Shown here piece after piece: positions 46,525 through 60,902 of a DNA stretch of 64,000 nucleotides. How positions within the stretch are numbered: the first letter of the stretch is position 1; each line of letters begins with the position of its first letter. The notes below the pieces were generated by a model, which saw only the letters and a list, made by a program, of their open reading frames with translations, was not told where the DNA came from and ran no database searches. The DNA comes from Rhodococcus sp. SGAir0479 (lineage in GTDB: Bacteria > Actinomycetota > Actinomycetes > Mycobacteriales > Mycobacteriaceae), in NCBI RefSeq assembly GCF_005484805.1, contig NZ_CP039432.1, positions 2,418,001-2,482,000 on the forward strand, given 5' to 3'. The translations under genes were made by a program, and so were the position numbers.

Positions 46525-47619
46525 TCAGGCGAACGAACCCCGCGCCGTCACGACCTCGCCACCCACGACAACCAGCGACGGCTGCGAGAGGACCTCGGGC
46601 CCGGTGCGCGGATCCTGCTCGTACACAAGGAGATCCGCGGGTGCACCCGCCGCGAGCCCGCCACCGCCGAGCCATGCCTGCGCATTCCAGCACGCGGCGC
46701 CCAGAGCCTCGGTGGGCGTCATGCCGACCTTCCCGAGGGAGGCGACCTCGTCGGCGATCCGGCCGTGCCGGACGTGCCCGCCGGCGTCGGTGCCCGCGTA
46801 GATCGGGATGCCGGCGTCGCGGGCGCCGCCGATGGTGTCGTTCACCCGGGCGTACAGATCGCGCATGTGCGCGGCGTACACCGGGAACCGGGTGGCGCCG
46901 TCGGCGATCTCCGGGAAGTTGTCGATGTTGATCAGCGTCGGGACCAGCGCGGTACCCCGCTCGGCCATCATGGCGATCGTGGTGTCGGTCAGGCCGGTGC
47001 CGTGCTCGATGCAGTCGATTCCGGCAGCGAGAAGACCCGGCAGCGCGTCCTCCCCGAACACGTGCGCGGTGACCCGAGCGCCCTCGCGGTGCGCGGCCGC
47101 GATCGCGTCGACGAGGATTTCGTCGCTCCACAGCGGCGCCAGATCACCGACCTCACGGTCGATCCAGTCGCCCACCAGCTTCACCCAGCCGTCCCCGCCG
47201 CGGGCCTGCCGCACCACCTCGTCGGGCAGCTGCGACTCGTCCTCGAGATCCACCGGCAGACCGCGGATGTAGCGCTTGGGCGCGGCGATGTGCCGGCCGG
47301 CGCGGATGATCCGCGGCAACCCGGCCACGTCGTCGAGCGATCGGGTGTCCACCGGCGACCCGGCGTCGCGGACCAGCAGCACACCACGGTCCCGCTCGAT
47401 GCGGGCCTGCGCGAGTGCGCCGTCCAGGTCTTCGGCGCCCCCGCCGTAGCGAATGCCGATGTGGCAGTGGGCGTCGACGAGCCCGGGCAGGATCCAGCCC
47501 GCGGTGCACAGCGTCTGCGCACCCGGAACCGGCTCGTCGGTGATCTGCCCGTCCCGGACCCACAACTCGAGCGGCTGCTCGTCGGGCAGACCGATGCCCC
47601 GCAGGTGGAACGACGTCAC
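46525..47619 (-). CDS. Amidohydrolase-family protein (Rv2915c-like)
   Basis: 364 residues. Metal-dependent hydrolase fold with HCHIG near residue 52 in LPGLVDAHCHIGIRYG, VTAHVFGEDALPGLLAAG, IDCIEHGTGLTD and AGTDAGGHVRHGRIADE. It resembles imidazolonepropionase-like amidohydrolases; the substrate is not known. It lies six bases after the ffh stop on the same strand, the order of Rv2915c and Rv2916c (ffh) in M. tuberculosis, so it probably shares the transcript. Confidence 0.85.
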   Translation of the reverse strand: MTSFHLRGIGLPDEQPLELWVRDGQITDEPVPGAQTLCTAGWILPGLVDAHCHIGIRYGGGAEDLDGALAQARIERDRGVLLVRDAGSPVDTRSLDDVAGLPRIIRAGRHIAAPKRYIRGLPVDLEDESQLPDEVVRQARGGDGWVKLVGDWIDREVGDLAPLWSDEILVDAIAAAHREGARVTAHVFGEDALPGLLAAGIDCIEHGTGLTDTTIAMMAERGTALVPTLINIDNFPEIADGATRFPVYAAHMRDLYARVNDTIGGARDAGIPIYAGTDAGGHVRHGRIADEVASLGKVGMTPTEALGAACWNAQAWLGGGGLAAGAPADLLVYEQDPRTGPEVLSQPSLVVVGGEVVTARGSFA

Positions 47620-47625
47620 CGCGGT

Positions 47626-49200
47626 CTACTTCTTGGGAAGCTTGAGCTGCGACAGGTCCAGGCCCTCAAGGCCCGGGGGCAACTGGTCGAGGCCCTTGGG
47701 CATCTTCGACAGGTCGGGGAACCCGGCCGGCATGCCGCCGGGCATGCCCGCGGGGAAACCGCCCGGGAACCCGCCCTTGATCTTCGGCTGCGTCGGGCCC
47801 TTGCCGCCCTTCTTGCCCTTCTTCCCCTTCTTGCCCTTGAGCTGCTTGCGCGCGCCCGGCATACCCATGCGCCCGGCCATCGCGGCCATCATCTTGCGGG
47901 CCTCGAAGAATCGGTCGACCAGCTGGTTGACGTCCGAGACCTTCACGCCGGAACCGTTCGCGATGCGCAGCCGGCGGGAGGCGTTGATGATCTTCGGGTT
48001 CTCGCGCTCGGCCGGCGTCATGCCGCGGATGATCGCCTGGATGCGGTCGAGCTGCTTCTCGTCGACGTTGGCGAGCGCGTCCTTCATCTGACCGGCGCCC
48101 GGCAGCATGCCGAGAAGGTTGCCGATCGGGCCCATCTTGCGCACTGCCATCATCTGCTCGAGGAAGTCCTCGAGCGTGAGCTCACCCGAGCCGATCTTCG
48201 CGGCGGTGGCCTCGGCCTGCTGCGCGTCGAACACCTGCTCGGCCTGCTCGATGAGCGTGAGCACGTCGCCCATGCCGAGGATGCGGCTGGACATGCGGTC
48301 CGGGTGGAAGACGTCGAAGTCCTCGAGCTTCTCACCGGTGGAGGCGAACAGGATCGGCTCGCCGGTGATCTCGCGGACGCTCAGCGCGGCGCCACCGCGC
48401 GCGTCGCCGTCGAGCTTGGTGAGCACGACACCGGTGAAGCCGACACCCGACTTGAACGACTCCGCGGTGTGCACCGCGTCCTGGCCGATCATGGCGTCGA
48501 GCACGAACAGCGTCTCGTCCGGCTGCACGGCGTCGCGGATGCCCGCGGCCTGCGCCATGAGTTCCTGGTCGATACCGAGGCGACCCGCGGTGTCGACGAT
48601 GACCACGTCGTACTGCTTGGAGCGGGCTTCCTCGACACCGGCGCGCGCGACCTCCACCGGATCGGCCGCCGAGATGCCGAGCGGGTTCTCCCCGCCGCCG
48701 ACGGACGTGCCGGGGTGCGGCGCGAACACGGCCGCACCGGCACGCTCACCGACGATCTGCAGCTGGCTGACCGCGCCCGGACGCTGGAGGTCACAGGCGA
48801 CGAGCAGCGGCGTGTGACCCTGGTCCCTCAGCCACTTGGCCAGCTTGCCGGCGAGGGTCGTCTTACCGGAACCCTGCAGACCGGCCAGCATGATCACGGT
48901 GGGCGGCGTCTTCGCGAACTGCAGGCGCCGCGTCTCACCACCGAGGATGCCGACGAGCTCCTCGTTGACGATCTTGACGACCTGCTGCGCCGGGTTGAGC
49001 GCGGCCGAGACCTCGGCGCCCTTCGCGCGTTCCTTGATCTTGGCGATGAAGGAACGGACGACGGGGAGCGCGACGTCGGCCTCGAGGAGCGCGAGACGGA
49101 TCTCGCGGCACGTGGCGTCGATGTCGGCTCCGGAGAGGCGACCCTTGCCACGCAGATCCTTGAGGGCTCCGGTCAACCGGTCGGAAAGGGATTCGAACAC
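47626..49200 (-). CDS. ffh: Signal recognition particle GTPase Ffh (SRP54)
   Basis: 524 residues from GTG with AGGAG upstream; the open frame before it is not coding. N domain (FESLSDRLTGALKDL), then G domain: GLQGSGKTTLAGKLA, DLQRPGAVSQL, VDTAGRLGIDQEL, TKLDGDARGGAALS and a GEKLEDFDVFHP closing motif. The M domain begins near 325 and carries Met-rich helices for signal-sequence binding, then RRLRIANGSGVKV for SRP RNA. The C-terminal tail is Lys-rich, then Gly/Met/Pro-rich. It recognises signal sequences on ribosomes and docks to FtsY. Confidence 0.96.
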   Translation of the reverse strand: MFESLSDRLTGALKDLRGKGRLSGADIDATCREIRLALLEADVALPVVRSFIAKIKERAKGAEVSAALNPAQQVVKIVNEELVGILGGETRRLQFAKTPPTVIMLAGLQGSGKTTLAGKLAKWLRDQGHTPLLVACDLQRPGAVSQLQIVGERAGAAVFAPHPGTSVGGGENPLGISAADPVEVARAGVEEARSKQYDVVIVDTAGRLGIDQELMAQAAGIRDAVQPDETLFVLDAMIGQDAVHTAESFKSGVGFTGVVLTKLDGDARGGAALSVREITGEPILFASTGEKLEDFDVFHPDRMSSRILGMGDVLTLIEQAEQVFDAQQAEATAAKIGSGELTLEDFLEQMMAVRKMGPIGNLLGMLPGAGQMKDALANVDEKQLDRIQAIIRGMTPAERENPKIINASRRLRIANGSGVKVSDVNQLVDRFFEARKMMAAMAGRMGMPGARKQLKGKKGKKGKKGGKGPTQPKIKGGFPGGFPAGMPGGMPAGFPDLSKMPKGLDQLPPGLEGLDLSQLKLPKK

Positions 49201-49321
49201 CGAATGCGCTCCTGAGCTCTGTGCTGGTCTGGCTGCAAGCCGTGAATATTCTCCGACCAGGGTAACCGTTCTGACCCCTGCCACCGCGCGGCAACCCTGC
49301 GGCGGCGGGGCGCGAACGCGC

Positions 49322-53565
<4,244 letters not shown>

Positions 53566-53619
53566 GGTGAGCCTCCTCGTCTGTCTTGTCGTTCTGCAGA
53601 CACAGACTGCTCAGGCGGT

Positions 53620-53657
53620 GTTTCGTCCGTGGTTTTCCGCGGTTTCGGGCACGTGAA
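53620..53657 (-). promoter_or_regulatory. GlnR-type operator upstream of amtB
   Basis: On the amtB strand four 5-base elements follow each other with exact 6-base gaps: TTCAC, GAAAC, AAACC, GAAAC. The actinobacterial GlnR consensus is gTnAC-N6-GaAAC repeated with the same spacing. Three of four elements agree well. It lies about 55-92 bases before the amtB ATG. Confidence 0.65.
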
Positions 53658-53743
53658 CGGATCGGCCCCTCGTGTTGCGGTCGCGTTTCCTGGCGGCGTT
53701 TCCGGCCCCGAGGAGCCGGTCGAACGGCCCGAAGGCCGCGAAA

Positions 53744-53785
53744 CGCCGCTGCCCGGCCCCTGGGTTCAGGGACCGGGCAGCGGCG
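53744..53785 (-). terminator. Terminator after ftsY
   Basis: A 13-bp perfect stem (CGCCGCTGCCCGG with its complement) and an inner CCCTG/CAGGG. It lies 14 bases past the ftsY stop and separates it from amtB. Confidence 0.85.
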
Positions 53786-53798
53786 GGAGGAAGGAGGG

Positions 53799-55325
53799 TC
53801 AGCCGAGCAGCGCGTCGACGAAGGCCCCCGGTTCGAAGGGCGCGAGGTCGTCGGCGCCCTCGCCGAGACCGACGAGCTTGACCGGCACACCGAGCTCGTG
53901 CTGGACCTGGAACACGATGCCGCCCTTGGCGGTGCCGTCGAGCTTGGTGAGCACGACACCAGTGATGTCGACGACCTCGGCGAACACCCGGGCCTGCATG
54001 AGGCCGTTCTGCCCGACGGTGGCGTCGAGCACCAGCAGGACGTCGTCGACGGCGGCCTTCTTCTCGACCACGCGCTTGACCTTGCCCAGCTCGTCCATCA
54101 GGCCGGTCTTGGTGTGCAGGCGTCCGGCCGTGTCGATGAGCACGCAGTCGACACCGTCCTCGATGCCCCGGGCGACGGAGTCGAACGCGATCGCGGCGGG
54201 ATCGCCGCCCTCCTTGCCGCGGACCACCTCGGCACCCACGCGCTCGGCCCACGTCTGCAACTGGTCGGCCGCGGCCGCGCGGAAGGTGTCGGCCGCGCCG
54301 AGCAGCACCCGACGGCCGTCGGCGACGAGGACGCGCGCGAGCTTGCCGGTGGTCGTGGTCTTGCCGGTGCCGTTGACACCGACGACGAGCAGCACCGCCG
54401 GATGGTCGGCGTGCGGGAGCGCGTGGATGGAGCGGTCCATCTCGGGACGCAGTTCGTCGACGAGCACCTCGCGCAGCACGGCGCGCGCCTCGGCCTCGGT
54501 GCGGACACCGCGCGCCGCCATCTCCTCGCGCAACCGAGTGACGACCTTGGTGGTGGTCGCGGTGCCGAGGTCGGCGATCAGCAGCGTGTCCTCGACCTCT
54601 TCCCACGAGTCCTCGTCGAGGTCGCCACCGCCGAGCAGGCCCAGCAGGCTCTTGCCGACCGCGTTCTGCGACCGCGACAGCCGGCCACGCAGACGATCCA
54701 GGCGGCCCGCGGTGGGAGCGATCTCCTCGATCGCGGGTGCCGCGGCGCCCGGCTCCGGCTCGACCACGACCACCGAGTCGGGGGCGGCGGGTTCGGGCGC
54801 GGGCGGGGCGGGCGGCTCCGGCGTGGGAGCAAGCTCGGCGGGCGCCTCGGGTTCGGCAGGAGCCGCGGGCTCGGCGGGCGGGGCGGCCGGAGCCGACTCC
54901 TCGGCGACGGGTTCCGCGGCCGGCGCGGGCTCCTCGACGACGGGCTCGGGCGCCACCGTGGGCTGGGGCGGTGCCACCGGCTCGGGCGGTGCGACGGGCT
55001 CGGGCGCGATCGGCTCGGCCTTCGGCTCCGGGGCCGGGGTGGGCGGAACCGGCGGCACCACCGGAGGCACCGGCGGAGCGGGCGGCGTCTTCGGTGCGGC
55101 CGGGGGCACCTTCGGCGGCGCGGTGGCGGACGGGCCCTGACTGAAGTTGAAGCCTCCCCCGGCCTGATAACCACCCGAACGGTCCTTCGGACGTTCGGTC
55201 AGCTCGGGCTTCTCGGGCGCGGCGAGGCTGACGCGGCGGCGCCGGGCCAGAATCAGGCCGACGACGAGTGCCACGACGAGGACGGCCAGTACGGCCGCTA
55301 TTGCTATCCAGGCTCCGGTAGTCAC
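53799..55325 (-). CDS. ftsY: Signal recognition particle receptor FtsY
   Basis: 508 residues. A single N-terminal transmembrane helix (AWIAIAAVLAVLVVALVVGLI without the last bases of the core) is followed by RRRR and a long Pro/Ala/Glu-rich linker (about 60-190). Then comes the N-G GTPase: VGVNGTGKTTTTGKLA, DTFRAAAADQLQ, LIDTAGRLHTKTGLMDEL, TKLDGTAKGG and a closing GEGADDLAPFEP. It is the membrane receptor for the Ffh-ribosome complex. The transmembrane anchor is typical of actinobacterial FtsY. Followed by its own terminator, preceded by gpx and smc on the same strand. Confidence 0.95.
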   Translation of the reverse strand: MTTGAWIAIAAVLAVLVVALVVGLILARRRRVSLAAPEKPELTERPKDRSGGYQAGGGFNFSQGPSATAPPKVPPAAPKTPPAPPVPPVVPPVPPTPAPEPKAEPIAPEPVAPPEPVAPPQPTVAPEPVVEEPAPAAEPVAEESAPAAPPAEPAAPAEPEAPAELAPTPEPPAPPAPEPAAPDSVVVVEPEPGAAAPAIEEIAPTAGRLDRLRGRLSRSQNAVGKSLLGLLGGGDLDEDSWEEVEDTLLIADLGTATTTKVVTRLREEMAARGVRTEAEARAVLREVLVDELRPEMDRSIHALPHADHPAVLLVVGVNGTGKTTTTGKLARVLVADGRRVLLGAADTFRAAAADQLQTWAERVGAEVVRGKEGGDPAAIAFDSVARGIEDGVDCVLIDTAGRLHTKTGLMDELGKVKRVVEKKAAVDDVLLVLDATVGQNGLMQARVFAEVVDITGVVLTKLDGTAKGGIVFQVQHELGVPVKLVGLGEGADDLAPFEPGAFVDALLG

Positions 55326-55397
55326 ACCGACATCCTGTCAGGCGACGCGCCGCCGCGGAGCCCCCGGGCGAATCGGCCGCGCGCCGCACCGCAGGTG

Positions 55398-55931
55398 CTA
55401 CAGCAGGTCCGCGATGTCCTCGGCGATCTGCTCGGGGGTGACGGTGGGCTCGAAGCGGCGGACCACCTCACCGTCCCGATCGACGAGGAACTTGGTGAAG
55501 TTCCACTTCACCTCATCGGTGCCGATCGCCTCGGGGCGGGTCTTGCTCACGTGCTCGTACAGGAAACCGTGGTCCGGGCCGAAGTCGCCTGGGGCGGCGG
55601 CACGCAGGTATCGGTACAGCGGGTGGGCGTCGTCGCCGTTGACCTCGAGCTTCGCGTACACCGGGAAGGTGACGTCGTAGTTGACGCTGCAGAACTCCTG
55701 GATCTCGGCGTCGTCGCCGGGTTCCTGGTCACCGAACTGGTTGCACGGGAAGCCGACGACCTGCAGGCCCCGGTCCGCGTGCGCGCGGTACAGCGCCTCG
55801 AGGCCCTCGTACTGCGGAGTGAGGCCGCACTTGCTCGCCACGTTGACGATCAGCAGCAGCTTGCCCCGGTACGCGCTCAGGTCCTCGGTGGCTCCGTCGG
55901 CGGTCCGGACGGGGAAGGTGTGGGCATTCAT
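55398..55931 (-). CDS. Glutathione peroxidase-family thiol peroxidase
   Basis: 177 residues. The catalytic cysteine is in NVASKCGLTPQYEGLEAL, the second family motif is GFPCNQFGDQEPG, and the Trp/Asn of the tetrad is in KWNFTKFLVDRDG. It uses Cys, not selenocysteine. Bacterial members mostly take electrons from thioredoxin, and mycolata use mycothiol rather than glutathione, so a thioredoxin-dependent hydroperoxidase is the likely activity. It is inserted between ftsY and smc, where M. tuberculosis has no gene. Confidence 0.9.
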   Translation of the reverse strand: MNAHTFPVRTADGATEDLSAYRGKLLLIVNVASKCGLTPQYEGLEALYRAHADRGLQVVGFPCNQFGDQEPGDDAEIQEFCSVNYDVTFPVYAKLEVNGDDAHPLYRYLRAAAPGDFGPDHGFLYEHVSKTRPEAIGTDEVKWNFTKFLVDRDGEVVRRFEPTVTPEQIAEDIADLL

Positions 55932-55995
55932 CGGTTCTCCCGGAGTGTTCGGATACGGCGTGCGGGGTGCACGCCGCTGGGTGCACGGCGCCGGC

Positions 55996-58900
55996 TCAGC
56001 CGGCGACCAGGTTCTGGCCGCGCAGGCGCTGCGAGATGACGGTGGTGATGCCGTCCCCGCGCATGCTGACGCCGTACAGCGCGTCGGCGACCTCCATCGT
56101 CGGTTTCTGATGCGTGATCACGATCAGCTGCGACTTCTCCCGCAGCTGCTCGAACAGCCCGATCAGTCTCCGCAGGTTGGTGTCGTCGAGCGCGGCCTCC
56201 ACCTCGTCCATGACGTAGAACGGCGACGGCCGGGCCCGGAAGATCGCGACCAGCATGGCGACGGCGGTGAGCGACTTCTCGCCGCCCGACAGCAGCGACA
56301 GCCGCTTGACCTTCTTGCCGGGCGGGCGGGCCTCGACGTCGATACCGGTCGTCAGCATGTCCGACGGGTCGGTCAGTACGAGTCGACCCTCGCCACCCGG
56401 GAACAGCGTCGCGAACACCTCGACGAACTCCCGCTCGACGTCGGTGTACGCCTCGGTGAACAACTGCAGGATCCGCGCATCGACGTCGGCGACCACACCG
56501 AGCAGATCCTTGCGCGCGTTCTTGACGTCCTCGAGTTGCGTGGAGAGGAAGTTGTAGCGCTCCTCGAGCGCGGCGAACTCCTCGAGCGCCAGCGGATTGA
56601 CCTTGCCGAGCGTCGCCAGGTCCTTCTCGGCCCGCTTGGCCCGCCGCTCCTGCGAGGCCCGGTCGTACGGCACCGGCGCGGGCCGGGTGACCTGTTCGCC
56701 GCGCTCGCGGGCCTGCTCGTACTCCGCGATCTCCAGCTCGGACGGCGGCAGCGGGACGTCGGGGCCGTACTCGGCGATCAGGTCGTCGGGGGTAATCGCG
56801 TGCTGCTCCAGGATTGTCTGCTCGAGCTGCTCGATCCGCAGCGCTGCCTGCGCGCGGGCGACCTCGTCGCGGTGGACGGCGTCGGTGAGCGCCGCCATCT
56901 GCCCGGTGAGCTGACGCACCTGCTCCTTGAGCGCCTCCACCTGTTCGGTGTGCGCCGCCCGCAGCCGGGTCAGCTCGTCCCGGTCCGCGGCCGCGGCCGC
57001 CACCGCGGTCTCGAGCCGGGCCGCCACCCGGGTGCCCGCGTCGGCGACCGCGGCGGCGACAGCGGCCGCGGCCTGCCGGGCCCGCTGCGCCCGCTCGGCA
57101 CGCGCCCGCGCCTCCCGCTCGGCCTGGGCGGCGCGGCGCAGCGAATCGGCCTTGCCCCGAACGGATTCCGCTCGCTCCTCGGCGGTCCGCACCGCGAGCC
57201 GCGCCTCCACCTCCACCGCCCGCACCTCGGCGAGTGCGGCGGCCGCGAGCTCACGTTCGGCGTCGCTGTGACCGCCCGGGGCCGCCGACGCGTCGTCGGG
57301 CCGGGCGTCCACGTCCTCCTCGGCGCGCCGGAGCCGTTCCTCGAGCTCGGCGAGCGACGCGAGCGTCTCCCCCCGGCCCGCTTCTGCCTCGGTGCGCTGC
57401 GCGACGAGCCGATCGGACTCGGCGCGCGCGGTGCGCACCACCTGTCCCAGCCGCCCCAGCTGCTCGTAGACGGCGGACAGTGCGGCATCGGATTCGTGCA
57501 GCGCTGCGAGGGTCTGCTCGGCCACCTCCGCACGGTCGCGCTGCTCGGCCAGCGCACCGGCCAGCGCCGCGGACAGTTCCTGCGAGCGGCGTTCGGCGTC
57601 CCCCAGCGCCGCGACCGACGCGTCGATCGCCGCCTGCACCTCGAGCGTGCTGGGGCGCCGGTCCGAGCCGCCGGTGATCCAGCCGGGACCGAGGAGGTCC
57701 CCGGCCCGGGTCACGGCCCGCCACCCGGGCGTCGAGCCGACCAGTGCCAACCCGTCGTCGACGGACTCGACGACCGCGACACCGCCGAGCAGCGCGACGA
57801 CGCCGGCGCGCGCCCCGTCCGGGACCTCGACGACGTCGACGAGCGGCCGAGCACCGCCGGGAAGATCCGACAGCACCGGCGCGACCGCGGTCTCGGCCGG
57901 GAACACGATCGCGGCCCGGCCGCCGTCCCCGTCGGCGAGCGCCCACACCGCGGCGGCCGCGGCCTGCGCCGAGTCCGCGACGAGGGCATCGGCGGCAGGT
58001 CCGAGCACCGCCGCGACCGCCGCCTCGAATCCGGCTTCGACGTGCAACAGTTCGGCCACCGCCCCGGTGAGGCCGCCGGTGTGGTGTTCGAGCAGCCACG
58101 CGCTGCCGTCCTTGCGTTCCAGACCGATCGCCAGCGCGTCGATGCGGGCCTTCAGCGAGACCACCTGCTGACCCGCGTCGCGCTCCTCGGCCTGCAGCTG
58201 CGCGACCCGTCCGGAGACGAGTTCCAGTGCGGCGACGGCACGTTCGTGCTGGCCGTCGAGTCCCACCTCACCGGCGTCCAGGTCGTCGACCGTGGCCGCG
58301 ACGGCGTCGAACTCGGCCTGCGCGGCGTCACCGCGCTGTCGGGCCTCCTCGATCGCGACGTCGAGGCGGGCAACCTCGGCGTCGACGGATTCGGCCCGTG
58401 TCCGCAGGGTGTCGACCTGACCGGCCAACCGGGCCAGCCCCTCCCGGCGATCGGCCGCAGCGCGGACCGCGGCCAGGTGCGCCCGCTCGGCCGCCGCGGC
58501 CGCCTCCTCCCGGTCGGCGAGTTGTTCGCGGGCAGCATCGAGGGTCGCCCGCGCCAGTTCGACGGCCGCGACCAGTTCGGCTTCCTCCTGCGCGATCCGG
58601 TCGGCGCGGGCCTCCATCTCGTCGGGGTCCTGGCTCCGACCAGCCACCGGCTCGGCTTCGAGATGCCGGGCGCGTTCCTGCGCGATCCGGACGGTCGCGC
58701 TCACCCGTTCGGCCAGCGCCGACAACCGGAACCACGTCTGGCCGGCGGCCTCCGCCTGCGGGGCCAGCCGGGCCAGCGCCTGCTCGTGGCCGCCCAACTC
58801 GGCGGTCGCAGCGTCCAGTGCGGCCTGCACCGCCTCCTGCTGTTCGCGGGCGCGCTTCTCGTCGTGCGTCTGGTTCGCCAGCTCGGCGCGGCGCGCAACG

Positions 58901-59601
58901 AGGTCGTCGGCCGCCAGGCGCAGGCGGGCGTCCCGAAGATCCGCCTGCACGGTCTGGGCCCGGCGGGCGACCTCGGCCTGCCGGCCCAGGGGCTTGAGTT
59001 GTCGGCGCAGTTCCGCGGTGAGGTCGTTGAGGCGGGCCAGGTTGGCCTGCATGGCGTCGAGCTTGCGGACCGCCTTTTCCTTGCGCTTGCGATGCTTGAG
59101 GACGCCGGCCGCCTCCTCGATGAACGCGCGCCGCTCCTCGGGCCGGGACTCGAGGATCGCCGACAACTGTCCCTGGCCCACGATGACGTGCATTTCGCGG
59201 CCGATGCCGGAGTCGCTCAGCAACTCCTGCACGTCCATGAGGCGGCACGAGTTGCCGTTGATCTCGTACTCGCCGGCCCCGTCCCGGAACATCCGCCGGG
59301 TGATGGACACCTCGGAGTACTCGATGGGCAGGGCACCGTCGGAGTTGTCGATCGTGAGGGTGACCTCGGCACGCCCCAGCGGGCTCCGCCCGGCGGTGCC
59401 GGCGAAGATCACGTCCTGCATCTTACCGCCGCGCAGCGCCTTGGCGCCCTGCTCGCCCATCACCCAGGTGAGCGCGTCGACGACGTTCGACTTACCCGAG
59501 CCGTTGGGCCCCACCACGCACGTGATGCCGGGCTCGAACCGCAGAGTCGTTGCGGACGCGAAGGATTTGAAACCCTTCAGCGTCAGACTCTTCAGATGCA
59601 T
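55996..59601 (-). CDS. smc: Chromosome condensation protein SMC
   Basis: 1201 residues. Head ATPase: Walker [10 protein letters not shown] near residue 32; ABC signature [14 protein letters not shown] and Walker [16 protein letters not shown] at the C-terminus. Long Ala/Arg/Glu-rich coiled coils flank a hinge near 510-640 ([40 protein letters not shown]). With ScpA/ScpB it organises and segregates the chromosome. ATG 59601 starts the invariant [15 protein letters not shown]; upstream in-frame codons are excluded. The order acyP-smc-ftsY equals that in mycobacteria. Confidence 0.96.
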   Translation of the reverse strand: MHLKSLTLKGFKSFASATTLRFEPGITCVVGPNGSGKSNVVDALTWVMGEQGAKALRGGKMQDVIFAGTAGRSPLGRAEVTLTIDNSDGALPIEYSEVSITRRMFRDGAGEYEINGNSCRLMDVQELLSDSGIGREMHVIVGQGQLSAILESRPEERRAFIEEAAGVLKHRKRKEKAVRKLDAMQANLARLNDLTAELRRQLKPLGRQAEVARRAQTVQADLRDARLRLAADDLVARRAELANQTHDEKRAREQQEAVQAALDAATAELGGHEQALARLAPQAEAAGQTWFRLSALAERVSATVRIAQERARHLEAEPVAGRSQDPDEMEARADRIAQEEAELVAAVELARATLDAAREQLADREEAAAAAERAHLAAVRAAADRREGLARLAGQVDTLRTRAESVDAEVARLDVAIEEARQRGDAAQAEFDAVAATVDDLDAGEVGLDGQHERAVAALELVSGRVAQLQAEERDAGQQVVSLKARIDALAIGLERKDGSAWLLEHHTGGLTGAVAELLHVEAGFEAAVAAVLGPAADALVADSAQAAAAAVWALADGDGGRAAIVFPAETAVAPVLSDLPGGARPLVDVVEVPDGARAGVVALLGGVAVVESVDDGLALVGSTPGWRAVTRAGDLLGPGWITGGSDRRPSTLEVQAAIDASVAALGDAERRSQELSAALAGALAEQRDRAEVAEQTLAALHESDAALSAVYEQLGRLGQVVRTARAESDRLVAQRTEAEAGRGETLASLAELEERLRRAEEDVDARPDDASAAPGGHSDAERELAAAALAEVRAVEVEARLAVRTAEERAESVRGKADSLRRAAQAEREARARAERAQRARQAAAAVAAAVADAGTRVAARLETAVAAAAADRDELTRLRAAHTEQVEALKEQVRQLTGQMAALTDAVHRDEVARAQAALRIEQLEQTILEQHAITPDDLIAEYGPDVPLPPSELEIAEYEQARERGEQVTRPAPVPYDRASQERRAKRAEKDLATLGKVNPLALEEFAALEERYNFLSTQLEDVKNARKDLLGVVADVDARILQLFTEAYTDVEREFVEVFATLFPGGEGRLVLTDPSDMLTTGIDVEARPPGKKVKRLSLLSGGEKSLTAVAMLVAIFRARPSPFYVMDEVEAALDDTNLRRLIGLFEQLREKSQLIVITHQKPTMEVADALYGVSMRGDGITTVISQRLRGQNLVAG

Positions 59602-59623
59602 GACGGTGGACTCTACCTGCGGA

Positions 59624-59920
59624 TCAGCGCTCGACGAACCCGGAAAGTCCCCCGCGCGCCGCACCGAAGTGCTCGACCACCAGGGTCACACTTCCGGGCG
59701 TCTCACCCGAGCGCAGCAGCGCGAGGAGCCGCTCGAGCGCATCCCGCGACCCTTCGGCGATCACGAGCACCCGGCCGTCGGCGTGGTTGGTCGCGTGACC
59801 GACCAGCCCCAGTTCGAGCGCCCGGGCCCGGGTCCACCACCGGAACCCGACGCCCTGGACGTAGCCGTGGACCCAGGCGGTGAGGCGTTCGATCTCGTCG
59901 GTGTCGTACATGGGGGCCAT
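59624..59920 (-). CDS. acyP: Acylphosphatase
   Basis: 98 residues as drawn (ATG 59911 would give 95). The signature is [15 protein letters not shown] with the catalytic Arg, and [17 protein letters not shown] with the catalytic Asn. It hydrolyses acyl phosphates. It sits 22 bases before smc, the same as Rv2922A/Rv2922c in M. tuberculosis. Neither start has a clear ribosome site. Confidence 0.9.
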   Translation of the reverse strand: MAPMYDTDEIERLTAWVHGYVQGVGFRWWTRARALELGLVGHATNHADGRVLVIAEGSRDALERLLALLRSGETPGSVTLVVEHFGAARGGLSGFVER

Positions 59921-59958
59921 TATCGATCGGCGGGCTCGGGTCGCGGACGGCTCGGCGC

Positions 59959-60399
59959 TCAGTCCTGCGTGACGTTCAGGGTGATCGTGGTGCCCGCCTT
60001 CAGCGTGCGCCCGACCGTGCACACCTTGTCGATCGACCGTTCGACGAGCGCGACCAGCCGGTCCCGCGCCGCCTCGTCGAGTTCACTCAGGTCGAGCTCG
60101 AGCGTCTCCTCGAGATGCGGGTACACCTCGTTCTCCCGGTCGGCGGCACCCGAGACCCGGATCGTCGCGTCGTAGTCGTCACCGAGCCGGCGCGACAGCG
60201 GGAAGTCCGAGCTCATGCCGGAGCACGCCGCCAGCGCGATCTTGAGCAGCTCGCCGGGCGTGAACACGCCCTCCACCGATTCCGATCCGATCCGCACCTC
60301 GGCGCCGCGAGAGCTGCGACCGGTGTACAGGCGTGTGCCGGTGCGCTCCACCCACAGTTCGGTCGGAGCGGGAGCGGAGTTCGGAGTCTGTTCAGCCAT
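59959..60399 (-). CDS. OsmC-family protein (Rv2923c-like)
   Basis: 146 residues. OsmC/Ohr fold with GEL-type strand GVFTPGELLKIALAACSGMS, containing one of the two family cysteines, and a second cysteine in IDKVCTVGRTLKAG. Such proteins reduce organic hydroperoxides; both cysteines of the redox pair are present. ATG 60399 gives MAEQTPNSAP; a start six codons earlier is possible. It is in line with acyP and smc as in mycobacteria. Confidence 0.85.
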   Translation of the reverse strand: MAEQTPNSAPAPTELWVERTGTRLYTGRSSRGAEVRIGSESVEGVFTPGELLKIALAACSGMSSDFPLSRRLGDDYDATIRVSGAADRENEVYPHLEETLELDLSELDEAARDRLVALVERSIDKVCTVGRTLKAGTTITLNVTQD

Positions 60400-60458
60400 G
60401 AGTGAAGATCCTGCCATCCGCCCTGTGTCGCGCCGCGCCGCCCGGGGGACTCGGGCGC

Positions 60459-60851
60459 TCAGGGCGAGGTCAGCAGCCGCGCGAGTCGGTCGAGGTCCTC
60501 CTCCACCATGCGGGTGTCACGGTCGAACTCGTCGTCGGTGAGTTCGAGCTGGCGGATCGTGAACACGATCTCCGCACCCTCGGGGTGGGCGAGGACCCGC
60601 ACCGGATTGGTCACGGTCGCGCCCGACGGCAGCGTCACGTCGTGATCGACGATTCCGTATCCGTTGCGGGGCACGAACCGCACGGTGACCCGCCCCATGG
60701 GCGAGTCGACCACGAGCGCGTCCCCCTCGCGCACCACCTCGGTCCTGGCCAGACCCGCCGCCCACCTCGGCAGGTTGTCGGGATCGGACGCGAACTCGTA
60801 CACCGCATTCGGCGACGCCGCGATCACGCGGCTGACGTGGCGACTGATCAT
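60459..60851 (-). CDS. SRPBCC-family (START-like) small protein
   Basis: 130 residues: SRVIAASPNAVYEFASDPDN, LPRWAAGLARTEVV, DSPMGRVTVRFVPRNGYGIV, EIVFTIRQLELTDDEFDRDT. This is the polyketide cyclase/AHSA1-type helix-grip fold that binds hydrophobic ligands. No substrate or partner is suggested by the sequence. The neighbours (osmC, kdpE) do not form an obvious pathway with it. Confidence 0.75.
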   Translation of the reverse strand: MISRHVSRVIAASPNAVYEFASDPDNLPRWAAGLARTEVVREGDALVVDSPMGRVTVRFVPRNGYGIVDHDVTLPSGATVTNPVRVLAHPEGAEIVFTIRQLELTDDEFDRDTRMVEEDLDRLARLLTSP

Positions 60852-60902
60852 GGACCGATCCTGCCACCGCGGTGGGGCGGACGACAGTACCCACCGCGCC
60901 GT

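Noticed and set aside
47700-47860. Simple-sequence-like CTTCTTGCCCTTCTTCCC stretch
   Set aside because: It is the Lys/Gly-rich tail of Ffh on the minus strand, not a microsatellite or CRISPR.
54700-55140. Repetitive Pro/Ala/Glu codons that look like a repeat array
   Set aside because: They code for the low-complexity linker of FtsY between the membrane anchor and the GTPase domain, which is usual in actinobacteria.
55956-55976. Small hairpin CGGCGTG / CACGCCG after smc as a terminator
   Set aside because: Only 7 bp without a T tract, in GC-rich DNA where such stems are common; too weak to list as a feature.
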